This document shows, piece after piece, positions 1 through 8,536 of a stretch of DNA of 64,000 bases (positions are counted from its first letter, which is position 1; each line of letters starts with the position of its first letter). The translations under genes and the position numbers were made by a program. The notes under the pieces are model-generated. The model worked only from the letters and a program-made list of their open reading frames with translations, made no database searches and had not been told where the DNA came from. Source of the stretch: Endozoicomonas sp. NE40 (lineage in GTDB: Bacteria > Pseudomonadota > Gammaproteobacteria > Pseudomonadales > Endozoicomonadaceae); the NCBI RefSeq assembly GCF_040549045.1, contig NZ_JBEWTB010000001.1:62001-126000 (forward strand), in the 5' to 3' direction.

Positions 1-197
1 CCGCACCTGTCCTGGACACAGCCGATTCATGCCAAAATCAGGAAGTATTAGTCTGTCGTTGACTAGTACGTGGATTCAATGACTTTGACGTGTTGCGTAG
101 GCTGGGTGGAGTGAAACGATACCCAACAACCAGTACAACGTACTGGAAAGTCCCGGAATCAGCCTTCGGTATGCACCAGAAATATGATTGGATAAGT
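1..197. other. left-edge non-coding stretch
   Basis: No convincing gene, hairpin terminator or repeat was found here. The short open frames crossing it are shadows running antisense into the PP2C gene. It may be the 3' flank of that gene plus the end of whatever lies to the left of the window. Confidence 0.4.
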
Positions 198-1112
198 TCA
201 GACCTTTGCCACCTTATAAGGAACCGTTTTATCCGCCTTGGGTACGGTCGCATCGGACTCCGGCCTCTTCTGCATGGTTGTCGGTTGCATTGCTGTCGGG
301 TGCATAGCCGCCGACGTTTCGTACTGCCCGATCACCACCGAGATGTTGTCTTTCCCTCCCTGCCGGTTCGACTCATCAATAAACCGGTAACAGGATTCCA
401 GCGACGGTTTATGGGTAGCAAGCAGATGGCCGATCTGGTGGTTGGAGAAATATTCCGTTAAGCCATCACTGCACAACAGGATCAGAGAGTCGTCGGTCAG
501 TTCCCAGGTATTAATCACCGGCGACAGGGATCGCTGTACACCCAGAGCCCGGGTAAGCTGGTTACGGATGTTGCTGGTTCGTGCCTGCTCTTCCGTCAGG
601 GAACCACTGTCGATCATCTGTTGCACGACAGAGTGATCCTTTGTCAGTTGTCTTATACCCCGCCGCTCATCCCAGATGTATGCTCTTGAATCACCGATAT
701 GACACACCATCAGGCAGCCTGACCAGATAACAGCCACAACAAGGGTGGTTCCCATCTGCTGAAGTTGGGGGTTCTGCAGTTTTTGATCAAGAATCGCTTC
801 ATTGGCATTGATGACAGCCTGAAACAGTTCGGACTTGACCACCATGGTTTTCTGGTCGGGCGTGTAGGAAGAAAAGGTGGTCTGCAAAGAGGCTAAATGA
901 CCGGATACAATCCGGACCGCCGTCTGGCTGGCCGTTGCCCCACCCTGATAGCCGCCCATACCGTCTGCCACCATCAGGTATGAAAATGAACCCTGATGAG
1001 TGCCGTTATTCCAGCTGACAGCGTCTTCATTTTCATCACGGCGGCGGCCAATATCTGTTTTACCCTCAATGGCAATCTGGCACACGTTTTTATTTTCCGT
1101 AGTGAGCGTCAA
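198..1112 (-). CDS. PP2C-family serine/threonine protein phosphatase
   Basis: Predicted soluble metal-dependent protein phosphatase of the Stp1/PppA type (304 aa, slightly longer than the roughly 240-260 aa bacterial core). The PP2C motifs appear in order: RDENEDA near residue 25, the metal-binding VADGMGGYQGG near 48-58, GDSRAY in the middle, LCSDGLTE and a C-terminal DNISVVIG. The metal-binding aspartates are therefore retained. The last 40 residues are a low-complexity tail rich in Met, Pro, Thr and Lys. In bacteria these enzymes oppose Hanks-type kinases and are sometimes coupled to type VI secretion. No partner kinase lies next to it here, so its substrate is unknown. The start is the ATG at 1112; it is transcribed divergently from the RAYT-like gene. 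Confidence 0.9.
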   Translation of the reverse strand: MTLTTENKNVCQIAIEGKTDIGRRRDENEDAVSWNNGTHQGSFSYLMVADGMGGYQGGATASQTAVRIVSGHLASLQTTFSSYTPDQKTMVVKSELFQAVINANEAILDQKLQNPQLQQMGTTLVVAVIWSGCLMVCHIGDSRAYIWDERRGIRQLTKDHSVVQQMIDSGSLTEEQARTSNIRNQLTRALGVQRSLSPVINTWELTDDSLILLCSDGLTEYFSNHQIGHLLATHKPSLESCYRFIDESNRQGGKDNISVVIGQYETSAAMHPTAMQPTTMQKRPESDATVPKADKTVPYKVAKV

Positions 1113-1222
1113 ACGATTAGTTTAAAGACAAATATGGCTCAATAATAGACTGACTCTGTTCGAAAATCGTGGCAGTATAATTTCTCAAACCTGAATAATA
1201 ATAAAAGGAATAATCAGACGTC

Positions 1223-1936
1223 ATGGGTCGGCCGTCGAGAATTAATATTGTTGGTATTCCGCAACATATCGTTCAAACAGGCCATAACCGTTTGCCCTGT
1301 TTTTTCGACGACGATGATTATGCATTTTATCTGACCAGCCTGAGAGCCGCCTCGGATCAGTACCAGGTTGAGATACATGCTTATGTACTGCTACCCGGCT
1401 CTATCCAGATTATTGCCACACCCAGAATTGATAAAGGCATCTCTTCGATGATGCAGTCACTGGGGCGACGCTATGTGCAATACATCAACCATCGTTATAA
1501 GCGTTCCGGAACCCTGTGGGAAGGGCGCTATAAATCCAGCCTGATTGATTCGGAAAACTACCTGCTGACCTGTTACCGCTATGTGGAACTCCGGCCTTTG
1601 CATCTTGGCCTGGTGGAGAACCTGGCCGACTACCCCTGGTCCAGTTATCCGCACCATTGCGGCGAAAGGAAAGACTGGCTGATTCAGGATCACAGGCTCT
1701 TTCTTGCCCTTGGCGACACCCACAGCCAGCGTTGTAACGCCTACAGTGAATCGTTCCGGTACCGGTTTGACAGACGACTTATTGAGTTTATTGCCGAGAC
1801 CGTGAATATGGGGCAGATTCTGGGTGGCGATGCCTTCAAAGGTAAGATAGAAACCATTGCCAACCACCGGGTCAGACCGCTCAAGCGTGGTCGGCCCAGA
1901 AAGAAACGTGCAGTGGTTAAATCGGATTCTGGATAG
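1223..1936 (+). CDS. RAYT-like (Y1/IS200-related) protein lacking the HUH motif
   Basis: This 237-aa protein has the overall pattern of REP-associated tyrosine transposases. It shows the N-terminal RP-R signature, a QHIVQTGHNR segment (family QHIVQRGNNR), a YVQYIN-RY-RSGTLWEGR-KSS block carrying the candidate catalytic tyrosine, LLTCYRYVELRP, and a YPWSSY motif. Family members are single-strand DNA transposases that need the two histidines of a NHVHL-like HUH motif after YVLMP. Here residues 59-63 read GSIQI, so both metal-binding histidines are gone. The frame is otherwise intact and ends in a basic tail (RPLKRGRPRKKR). It is probably not an active nuclease and may be a domesticated DNA-binding derivative. 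I see no obvious REP palindromes beside it. Confidence 0.8.
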   Translation: MGRPSRINIVGIPQHIVQTGHNRLPCFFDDDDYAFYLTSLRAASDQYQVEIHAYVLLPGSIQIIATPRIDKGISSMMQSLGRRYVQYINHRYKRSGTLWEGRYKSSLIDSENYLLTCYRYVELRPLHLGLVENLADYPWSSYPHHCGERKDWLIQDHRLFLALGDTHSQRCNAYSESFRYRFDRRLIEFIAETVNMGQILGGDAFKGKIETIANHRVRPLKRGRPRKKRAVVKSDSG

Positions 1937-2327
1937 TTGGTGTTTTTATACATACCTTAGCGCCCTGAATAATGGCGATTTAAATCAGGTTCTCTCCCTG
2001 TTTACAGAAGATGCGGTTGTAGTCTCCCCTCTTTATGGTGAGATTCTGGCTAAAGATTTTTATAAAGAGCTTTTCTCCGATACCGAACAGTCCGAGACAA
2101 CGTTATTAACGGTCTTTGATTCTTCAAAAAATGATGACTCCATAGCGCTTCATTTTCGTTACCGGTGGACATTGCAGAGTAAAGAAATTGTTGAATTTGA
2201 GTGTGTTGATGTCTTCAATTTAACAGAGGATAAAACACTGTTTACCCGGCTGACGATTATTTATGACACCTACCCTGTCAGAAAAAAACATTCAGAAAGC
2301 CAGCGGGTTCTCTGTCAGATAACATGA
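1908..2327 (+). CDS. SnoaL/NTF2-like domain protein
   Basis: Small cone-fold (NTF2/SnoaL-like) protein of about 139 aa. The diagnostic segment is YLSALNNGDLNQVLSLFTED followed by a VVSPLYG turn and alternating strands to the C-terminus. Such proteins bind small ligands or act as isomerases, hydrolases or immunity-type factors; nothing here fixes the substrate. The frame stays open upstream to an ATG at 1857, but the family N-terminus (helix then YLSALNNGD) fits the GTG at 1908 better. Either start overlaps the 3' end of the RAYT-like gene, by 29 nt for the GTG. Translation may be coupled, or the true 5' end may have been lost when the two genes were joined. Confidence 0.6.
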   Translation: MQWLNRILDSWCFYTYLSALNNGDLNQVLSLFTEDAVVVSPLYGEILAKDFYKELFSDTEQSETTLLTVFDSSKNDDSIALHFRYRWTLQSKEIVEFECVDVFNLTEDKTLFTRLTIIYDTYPVRKKHSESQRVLCQIT

Positions 2328-2477
2328 CCTGAATTATTGGCTGGACAGGTCTGCCCACCCGCTTTACCGGGATTACTGCTCCTTTATGGAAGATTCGGGT
2401 TAAGGGACTAAACTGCTTCATTCTTTATGACATAGAGTTTTCTTCCTTTGCCAGCACTGAACAACCATAAACTAACA

Positions 2478-4025
2478 ATGACTCTCGCCTTCGGGCATAA
2501 ATATAAAAATGAATATGAAGTCCGGGGCTGTGCCTCCTTCATAGTCAAAGTGCTCGACAATGCTTCAAGCGCGTTGCTACCGGGCTTTCTGTTAATCGTT
2601 TGCTTATGCTCAGGGGGGTACGCTGGTATCTCAGCAGCAACAGACCAGAAGGGCGCAGAGAAAACTTTTTGGGATGTTTTTTATGGAAGCCCTTGTGTAA
2701 AGCCGGGCCAGGGCTGGGTGATGGTGCCGGATAATATAGTCCCTCTTGAGTACGCCAATACCCATCATTGCTATCCCGCCCATAACTCAGCCACCCCCGT
2801 GTTATCGCAACTGTTAAACGAAATAGCTTGCCATCGGGCCTGCAAATCAGCGGATAATGTCGCTGACTCCAGTACCAGCTCCCTGAGCCAGTATAATGAC
2901 AGAGTCAGGGTTCGGATTTTTCACTGGCATCTTTCCTCCAGCAGCTCAAATACAAGTAGAAGCACCCAGCTGCAACATATTCAATCAGACCTGGCAGACC
3001 ATCTGCGACGCAACAAATTAAAGCCTGACATACTGGTTTTTACCGGTACGGAGTGGTTTGCTCCCGGCAGCAGAAATGAACAACAATGGGAATCTCTCTG
3101 TAACGCCATTACCACTGAACTGGGAGACCCTGAGCACCTCCCTCCACTCGATAAAAGATGCCAAAACCCTTTCAATAAAGGGCATAGGGTAAATCCGGAC
3201 TCATACACATACACTCACTTTATCCACAAAAGTGAAATCGCCATTATCAGCCTGTTACCTATCCGGCTTCTGCATTCCGAACAGGGTGCTTCTGGTATGG
3301 GCTGTGGTTTGTATTCCGAGAACAACCATTTGGTTCAATTTGCCTACACTCTGTTTTTAACGGTGCGTTTTAATGATCTCGGTTTGAAAATGATGATCTC
3401 TTCGAGCGAGGATGACGGGGTTAATTATTTTAAGTCGATAATTGGAAAAAACACCTGGCAATATTGCATGCAAAAGGTATTAAAGCCCTTACTGGAAGAG
3501 CATATATCAGACACGGAACCAATGATTGCCATTTCTCATATTAGTAGCAATTCTTTTAACCATAAAATGATGACTCGCCTTATCAGAGGTTCTTCTGCTA
3601 AACGGGCTGGAGAGAAGGAGTTAGAAACATTAGTCAACTCTCAGGCCCGGTACTATGCTGGTCTTTATAATGCCCTGAGTAAAGATCCAAGAATCAGTCA
3701 TGTTATGTCCAGAAAGGGTTATTCTGAGAATAAAAAGGGAAGATTCAGGCGAAGCTCTCAAATATTTTACGCTTTCCGTAAAGCCGTACCCGATACCGCA
3801 TCCTATCTTGACTATCTGTATTATATATTAAGCTATTTGTATAGCGGGGCATCACGTGACTACGCGCCAATGTATCCCTCTTATACAACGTTTACCATTG
3901 ATTCAACACTGCTGGAGAAAATGCCTGAGCTTCCTGAACACACTCCTGAAAATACTCCTGAACCGGTTCAGCCTTTTCAGTTGGAGCACCCCTTCATGAC
4001 GCCCCTCGTTCCACCCCCCTACTAA
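2478..4025 (+). CDS. exported protein of unknown function, possible EEP/DNase I-like fold
   Basis: Protein of about 515 aa from the ATG at 2478; a TTG at 2448 would add ten residues. A hydrophobic stretch LLPGFLLIVCLC near residue 35 followed by small residues looks like a signal peptide or anchor after a long n-region. The centre has the rhythm of an endonuclease/exonuclease/phosphatase fold: a strand VRVRIFHWHLSS, then a helix and LKPDILVFTGTEW, then KSEIAIISLLPI, which resembles the GVAILSRLPI strand of that superfamily. I cannot place the full catalytic set; the final SDH is not evident. The C-terminus is a proline-rich tail (PEHTPENTPEP). I do not recognise the family. A hydrolase function is a weak inference. 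Confidence 0.6.
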   Translation: MTLAFGHKYKNEYEVRGCASFIVKVLDNASSALLPGFLLIVCLCSGGYAGISAATDQKGAEKTFWDVFYGSPCVKPGQGWVMVPDNIVPLEYANTHHCYPAHNSATPVLSQLLNEIACHRACKSADNVADSSTSSLSQYNDRVRVRIFHWHLSSSSSNTSRSTQLQHIQSDLADHLRRNKLKPDILVFTGTEWFAPGSRNEQQWESLCNAITTELGDPEHLPPLDKRCQNPFNKGHRVNPDSYTYTHFIHKSEIAIISLLPIRLLHSEQGASGMGCGLYSENNHLVQFAYTLFLTVRFNDLGLKMMISSSEDDGVNYFKSIIGKNTWQYCMQKVLKPLLEEHISDTEPMIAISHISSNSFNHKMMTRLIRGSSAKRAGEKELETLVNSQARYYAGLYNALSKDPRISHVMSRKGYSENKKGRFRRSSQIFYAFRKAVPDTASYLDYLYYILSYLYSGASRDYAPMYPSYTTFTIDSTLLEKMPELPEHTPENTPEPVQPFQLEHPFMTPLVPPPY

Positions 4026-4040
4026 TGGCAGGCATGTGAG

Positions 4041-4068
4041 GGTAACCGGACTACCCAGACCGGTTACC
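4041..4068. terminator. hairpin between convergent genes
   Basis: GGTAACCGG (4041-4049) and CCGGTTACC (4060-4068) form a perfect 9-bp stem with a 10-nt loop. It lies exactly between the convergent ends of the exported-protein gene and the porin. There is no long T tract on either side, so it may act as a bidirectional transcription block or mRNA-end stabiliser rather than a classical intrinsic terminator. Confidence 0.5.
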
Positions 4069-4080
4069 ATTCTGGCGGCT

Positions 4081-5376
4081 TCAGAACACTAAAAAGTCGT
4101 AAGTGACGTAGAAGCGGTTGATTTTCTCTTTATAGATGGTGCCGGGCAGGCTGGTGCGGGAACCGGTCGCAGTACCTTCTGCCTTATAGTTGACGTGCAA
4201 CCACTTAACGCTCAATCCCTCAAGCTGACCATCAAACTGATAGCTGATCAGGCTGCCAAACTCACGACGTTTGAAGTCATCAATGTCTTTGGCATCCGAA
4301 CCGTTGACATACCACAGGTCAATACCCAGGCCAGCCATGCCCTGGTCCGCAAAGTTATACCCTGCACTGACGACGTAGGCTTTTTCATCCTGCAGTGAGT
4401 TGTCTTCCCACTGGGCCAGGCCGGAGTTGAATTTACCGTGGTCTCCGGCAAAGAAGCCGTTGTCGTAATCGCCATCAGCGGTCTTGTTATAGCCAAGGCC
4501 CACATACGCATTACCAAAGCCAACCTTGGCATTCACGTTGTAGTATTTGGACTTATAGTCATTGTTCGCGTAGAGCTTGCCGTTCTCTTTAGCCGTTCCG
4601 TAACGAACGTCCATGCTCAGGTTTGTGGAATCATTAAGCCCGGCATCGTAAGACGCTTTAACAAAGCTCTTCTTCAGGTAATCGGTAGATTCCGCCACTT
4701 CGGCCGCCAGGCCAACACCCGCTACAGAATAATTACCACCGACAATGGTCAGGTGATCAATTTTCTCCGAACCATTGGTCAAATCCCCTGAAAATACCGA
4801 ATCATTACGGGCGCTGAACCCTCTGATCCTGGTGGCATACAGGTTAGCGTCAGCAAAACTCGCCGTCAGGTCTGCGCCATTGGTGCTGGATGGCAGCACA
4901 CGGGAACCGCTGTCGCCATACAGTTCAAAGCTGCGTACCTTAACACCGGCATTCAGCACAAACTCCAGCTGGTCAACGCCGTAACGCGCCTTGACATAAG
5001 CCTGCTGGAAACCGGCAATGGCATTGGCACCATCACCCTTGCTGTTGGTCGGTGTACTGGTTGAAAAACCATCTTTAACGCTGATAGGGCTGGCAAAGCC
5101 GGTGGTCACAACGGCACCGACCTTGTTGTTGACATAGCCGGAATCAAAGTCAGCCATAACGCCGTGAACCCATTCATCGATCTCATAGCCGCTGTCTGAT
5201 TTTGGCTTGTCCCTGAAATAATAATTCTTATAAGTGAGCGTCAGGCTCGGGTCGAATGTCATCATTTCTGCATCGGACCGGGTCGCCGCATCCATTGAAC
5301 TGGCCTGGGCCAGCGACGCGCCGGTAACAGCAATAATGGCTGCAGTGAGTGTGTGCAGTGTTGTACGTGTTGTCAT
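4081..5376 (-). CDS. OprD-family outer-membrane porin (amino-sugar uptake channel)
   Basis: Predicted outer-membrane beta-barrel of 431 aa. It has a cleavable signal peptide (hydrophobic TAAIIAVTGASLAQA), then FDPSLTLTYKNYYFRD, which matches the N-terminal strand of OprD/ChiP-type porins. Alternating amphipathic strands follow, and the chain ends in an aromatic residue (YDFLVF), as barrel proteins need for assembly. The length matches the OprD family (about 420-440 aa). It lies downstream of kbaY in the same direction, separated by about 200 bp, and belongs spatially to the GalNAc locus. I infer that it admits GalNAc, galactosamine or short GalNAc-containing oligosaccharides. A second porin of the same general type sits in the glucuronate locus. 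Confidence 0.85.
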   Translation of the reverse strand: MTTRTTLHTLTAAIIAVTGASLAQASSMDAATRSDAEMMTFDPSLTLTYKNYYFRDKPKSDSGYEIDEWVHGVMADFDSGYVNNKVGAVVTTGFASPISVKDGFSTSTPTNSKGDGANAIAGFQQAYVKARYGVDQLEFVLNAGVKVRSFELYGDSGSRVLPSSTNGADLTASFADANLYATRIRGFSARNDSVFSGDLTNGSEKIDHLTIVGGNYSVAGVGLAAEVAESTDYLKKSFVKASYDAGLNDSTNLSMDVRYGTAKENGKLYANNDYKSKYYNVNAKVGFGNAYVGLGYNKTADGDYDNGFFAGDHGKFNSGLAQWEDNSLQDEKAYVVSAGYNFADQGMAGLGIDLWYVNGSDAKDIDDFKRREFGSLISYQFDGQLEGLSVKWLHVNYKAEGTATGSRTSLPGTIYKEKINRFYVTYDFLVF

Positions 5377-5576
5377 CTTCTTATTCTTCGCTTGTGTGTT
5401 GTTATTTTTTTAAAGCAAAAAGCATCCCTTGCATCATTTCATGGCAACAATCCGTGAAAATAACGCAACCATTAATAATGGATTCTGCTTTTTGTTATGT
5501 TCCCCAATTACAGTGTCAGCATTTTTTTCTGTAGTGATCAATCCTCCCTCTTTAATTATTTTTATTAAAACCGCAC

Positions 5577-6431
5577 CTAAACGGTAGCCGCACTACCGCA
5601 GATTTCGATTTTCTCCCTGACCACTGCTGCCATGGCAGCCATTCCCGGAAGCATATAATGACGGGGATCATTCGCGTCCGGATGGTTCTGGAAAAAATCT
5701 TTCACAGCACCGGAAAAAGCTATTTTAAGTTCTGTCGCCACATTCACCTTGCACACCCCAAGTCGTATGCTTTCCCGAACATCGTCGGCGGGAATGCCTG
5801 ACGCACCGTGCAGAACCAGGGGAACCGGCACTTTTTTATGAATAGCCGCCAGCCTTTCAAAATCCAGCCTGGGTTCACGGTTATACAGCCCGTGGGCAGT
5901 GCCGATGGCAACGGCCAGTGAATCAATCCCCGTACGCTCAACAAATTCGGCGGCTGCATCCGGATCAGTCAGCGTCGAGTCGGCTTCATCCACCACCAGG
6001 TCGTCCTCAATGCCCCCGAGCTTCCCAAGCTCGGCCTCGACGCTGGCATCATGGCCGTGGGCAAAGTTAACCACCTGACTGACCAGTTCGATATTGTCAT
6101 CAAACGGCAGGTGCGAACCATCAATCATTACCGACCGGACCCCAAGCCTGACCAGCGGCTCTATCGCCTCAAGGGATTCATGATGATCCAGGTGCAGGGC
6201 GACCGGAATATCATACTGTCGGCTGGCTGCGTCGCATAAGGCGACCAGGTACTTACGACCAGCGTAGTTTATAGTGCCGGGGGTTCCTGCCAGAATAACC
6301 GGGGACCTCAGCTCTGCGGCGGTCTCAATCACCACCCGGAGGGTTTCAAGGTTATGGATATTAAAGGCGGGAACAGCATACTGCTGTTGCTGCGCTTTCA
6401 GCAACATATCCCTTGTCGATAAAATGGCCAT
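5577..6431 (-). CDS. kbaY: tagatose-1,6-bisphosphate aldolase, class II catalytic subunit
   Basis: Cleaves D-tagatose 1,6-bisphosphate to dihydroxyacetone phosphate and glyceraldehyde 3-phosphate, the last step of GalNAc catabolism. At 284 aa it has the usual KbaY/GatY length. Class II zinc aldolase motifs are present: VPAFNIHNLE at the N-terminus, the metal ligands in LHLDHHES, EAELGKLGG, HGLYN, VLHGASGI and NVATELK. The start at 6431 has a GAGGAAT ribosome site just upstream. It follows the ROK kinase in the minus-strand operon, while its partner subunit kbaZ is on the divergent arm. Fructose-bisphosphate aldolase is the alternative, but the agaS/agaR context favours tagatose bisphosphate. 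Confidence 0.9.
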   Translation of the reverse strand: MAILSTRDMLLKAQQQQYAVPAFNIHNLETLRVVIETAAELRSPVILAGTPGTINYAGRKYLVALCDAASRQYDIPVALHLDHHESLEAIEPLVRLGVRSVMIDGSHLPFDDNIELVSQVVNFAHGHDASVEAELGKLGGIEDDLVVDEADSTLTDPDAAAEFVERTGIDSLAVAIGTAHGLYNREPRLDFERLAAIHKKVPVPLVLHGASGIPADDVRESIRLGVCKVNVATELKIAFSGAVKDFFQNHPDANDPRHYMLPGMAAMAAVVREKIEICGSAATV

Positions 6432-6466
6432 TATTCCTCACTGACTGTTGTTATTCAATAAATTAT

Positions 6467-7375
6467 TCAGGCAAGCGCCATTCCAAGCCTTGCAGCGCCA
6501 CGGACTCCGCTGGCATCGCCATAATCCGGCGGCAAAATGACCGGCGGCACAATGGTGCGGAACAGGTGTCGTTTAAGAATCCGGGGCAGTTTCTGGTAGA
6601 TGGCGTTAACGTTCGACAACCCGCCCCCAAGCACAATGGCGTCCGGGTCATAGGTCATCACCAGGTTCGCCATGGCCGCTGCCAGCAGATCCAGAAATAC
6701 CTCAAAGGTGTTGACCGCTATTGCACACCCTTCTTCCATACGGGCAACTATCTCCTGAGCGGTCACAGCCTCCTCCGTCAGGTGAAGATGCAACTGACTC
6801 AGGCCGGTACCGGAAATATAGTGTTCACAACACCCCGACAGCCCACAGGCGCAGGTTCTGACCGGCAGGTTATACTTCTTCTGCAGCGGCGCAGTCAGCG
6901 CCATGTGACCCCACTCACCGGCAATATGGTTGAGGCCGGTGTACAGCTGTCCACCAATACTCAGTCCACCGCCAACCCCTGTGCCAAGTATGGCCCCAAA
7001 AACCCGTTCATAGTCTTTGCCGCTGCCATCAACCGCTTCTGAAAGTGCAAAACATTTGCAGTCGTTTTCAATAGCAACGGGTCTGTCCAGAATCGTCGTC
7101 AGGTCGTCATGCAGCCTGTGACCTGTCAGGCAGGGAACATTACTGGACAGGTAGGTCTGGTTACGAATGTCACACACGCCGGGCAGCCCGATCCCGACGG
7201 TACCCCGGACAGACAGCTCGTTGTCAGCCTCCAGGACCATCTCTTTGATCGTGCGCAGAAACTGCTTGTAATGTTTAGCAGGGGTCGCCACTCTCAGGCT
7301 TTTTACCTGCTCAAACTGGCTGTTAAACACGGCCAGCTCTATTTTTGTACCACCTGCATCCAGTCCATAGTGCAT
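6467..7375 (-). CDS. agaK: ROK-family sugar kinase, probable N-acetylgalactosamine kinase
   Basis: A 302-aa ROK kinase. Visible motifs are the N-terminal phosphate loop GLDAGGTKIELAVF, VGIGLPGVCD, ENDCKCFALSEA, GTGVGGGL, the sugar-binding EWGHM, the zinc cluster CACGLSGCCEHY, and IVLGGGLSN near the C-terminus. It resembles NagK-type N-acetylhexosamine kinases. The locus has an ABC importer rather than a PTS, so sugar enters unphosphorylated and a kinase is required. This is the arrangement known for AgaK in Shewanella-type GalNAc pathways, so I infer GalNAc (and/or galactosamine) as substrate. GlcNAc cannot be excluded from sequence alone. It sits between agaS and kbaY. Confidence 0.85.
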   Translation of the reverse strand: MHYGLDAGGTKIELAVFNSQFEQVKSLRVATPAKHYKQFLRTIKEMVLEADNELSVRGTVGIGLPGVCDIRNQTYLSSNVPCLTGHRLHDDLTTILDRPVAIENDCKCFALSEAVDGSGKDYERVFGAILGTGVGGGLSIGGQLYTGLNHIAGEWGHMALTAPLQKKYNLPVRTCACGLSGCCEHYISGTGLSQLHLHLTEEAVTAQEIVARMEEGCAIAVNTFEVFLDLLAAAMANLVMTYDPDAIVLGGGLSNVNAIYQKLPRILKRHLFRTIVPPVILPPDYGDASGVRGAARLGMALA

Positions 7376-7411
7376 AGGGTTTGCCTGTTTATGTTGTTAT
7401 TGGCCTGGGCA

Positions 7412-8533
7412 TCAAAAGTCTGCCTGTTCGTAGGGATAAATGGTGACCCCCTGCACTACCCGGTTCACTTCACCGGAAGGACAGGGATTGTCAGGCGTGA
7501 TGCCCAAACGCCAGGAAAAATTAAACGCCAGCTGTTGTGCATAAAGAATGCAGGGAAAAGCGAGCCAGGCTCCGTCTATGGACTCATCAAGGGTGTCACT
7601 GAAGTCCAGGGCAACAATGTTCATTGCCTGGTTCTCCCTGCGAATTTCCGACAACAAATCCAGATCGTATTGCCGGGTATGACGACGATTGTTTAAAAAG
7701 ACGATAATCGTCGTTTTTTCATTAATGGCTGACTTGGGACCATGGCGGAACCCCAGTGGTGAATCATAGGAGCAGTTAATAGCGCCTGCGGTCAGTTCCA
7801 GACATTTCAGTGCCGCTTCCCGGGCAATGCCGTTCAGGGGGCCGGAGCCAAGAAAAATCAATCGATCCGGTATATCCATTGGTGCATCAGCGTTATTCCG
7901 GAGCAGGCTTTCTGAGTGCGCCTGCAGCTTCCCGGCCTGTTCAGCGAACTGGCTGTCCGGGGTAAAGATGCACAGCGCCGACAGCATCATGCAGGTAAAA
8001 CTGCTGGTCATGGCAAAGCCTTTGTCGTTGCTGCCTTCCGGCATTAACAGACAGTAGCTGTCCTGTCTCTGCTGAAAGTTCCGGAACAGTGTGCCTTCCG
8101 GATTGCAGGTCAGCACCAGGTGCCAGCTTTCCGGTAACAACTGGTCAACCAGTTGAACCGTGGCAACACTCTCCGGACTGCATCCGGACCGGGCGAAAGA
8201 GACCAGCAGGGTCGGCACTTTCTCGGCCAGATAAAGATCGGGACTGGCAACAATATCGGTGGTGCTGACAGCGTCAAACCGTCGTCCGGTACAACCGGCC
8301 AGATGTGGCGCCAGTACCTCACCGGCAAACGCAGAAGTACCGGCCCCACTGAACAGAATGCGCAGGTTCGGTCGTTGCAGCAGCGGTTGCAGGAATTCAT
8401 TTAACGCAGACTGCTGGTTCCGGACATTCTGCACACTTTTTTCCCAGAGTGCCGGTTGCTGATGAATTTCCTTTTCAGTCCAGTAGCCTCCGGCGGGGGT
8501 TGAAGAGGTATCTTTGTCATGCAGGTTTATCAT
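7412..8533 (-). CDS. agaS: galactosamine-6-phosphate deaminase/isomerase, SIS-domain
   Basis: Converts galactosamine 6-phosphate to tagatose 6-phosphate plus ammonia. It is a 373-aa protein with two tandem SIS (sugar isomerase) domains: GAGTSAFAGEVL and SFARSGCSPES in the first half, and a second domain containing GSGPLNGIAREAALKCLE and the active-site-type SPLGFRHGPKS. These are typical of AgaS rather than of GlmS, because there is no glutaminase domain. Its ATG at 8533 lies 3 bp after the agaR stop, so the two are co-transcribed and probably translationally coupled. Its place next to the deacetylase, kinase and aldolase functions supports the assignment strongly. Confidence 0.92.
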   Translation of the reverse strand: MINLHDKDTSSTPAGGYWTEKEIHQQPALWEKSVQNVRNQQSALNEFLQPLLQRPNLRILFSGAGTSAFAGEVLAPHLAGCTGRRFDAVSTTDIVASPDLYLAEKVPTLLVSFARSGCSPESVATVQLVDQLLPESWHLVLTCNPEGTLFRNFQQRQDSYCLLMPEGSNDKGFAMTSSFTCMMLSALCIFTPDSQFAEQAGKLQAHSESLLRNNADAPMDIPDRLIFLGSGPLNGIAREAALKCLELTAGAINCSYDSPLGFRHGPKSAINEKTTIIVFLNNRRHTRQYDLDLLSEIRRENQAMNIVALDFSDTLDESIDGAWLAFPCILYAQQLAFNFSWRLGITPDNPCPSGEVNRVVQGVTIYPYEQADF

Positions 8534-8536
8534 GGT

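Noticed and set aside
198..1112. PP2C gene as part of the type VI module
   Set aside because: PppA-type phosphatases can regulate type VI systems, but it lies 18 kb away with no kinase or FHA partner.
6413..7042. 209-aa plus-strand frame opposite the ROK kinase
   Set aside because: A shadow of a well-supported gene, with no motif or ribosome site.
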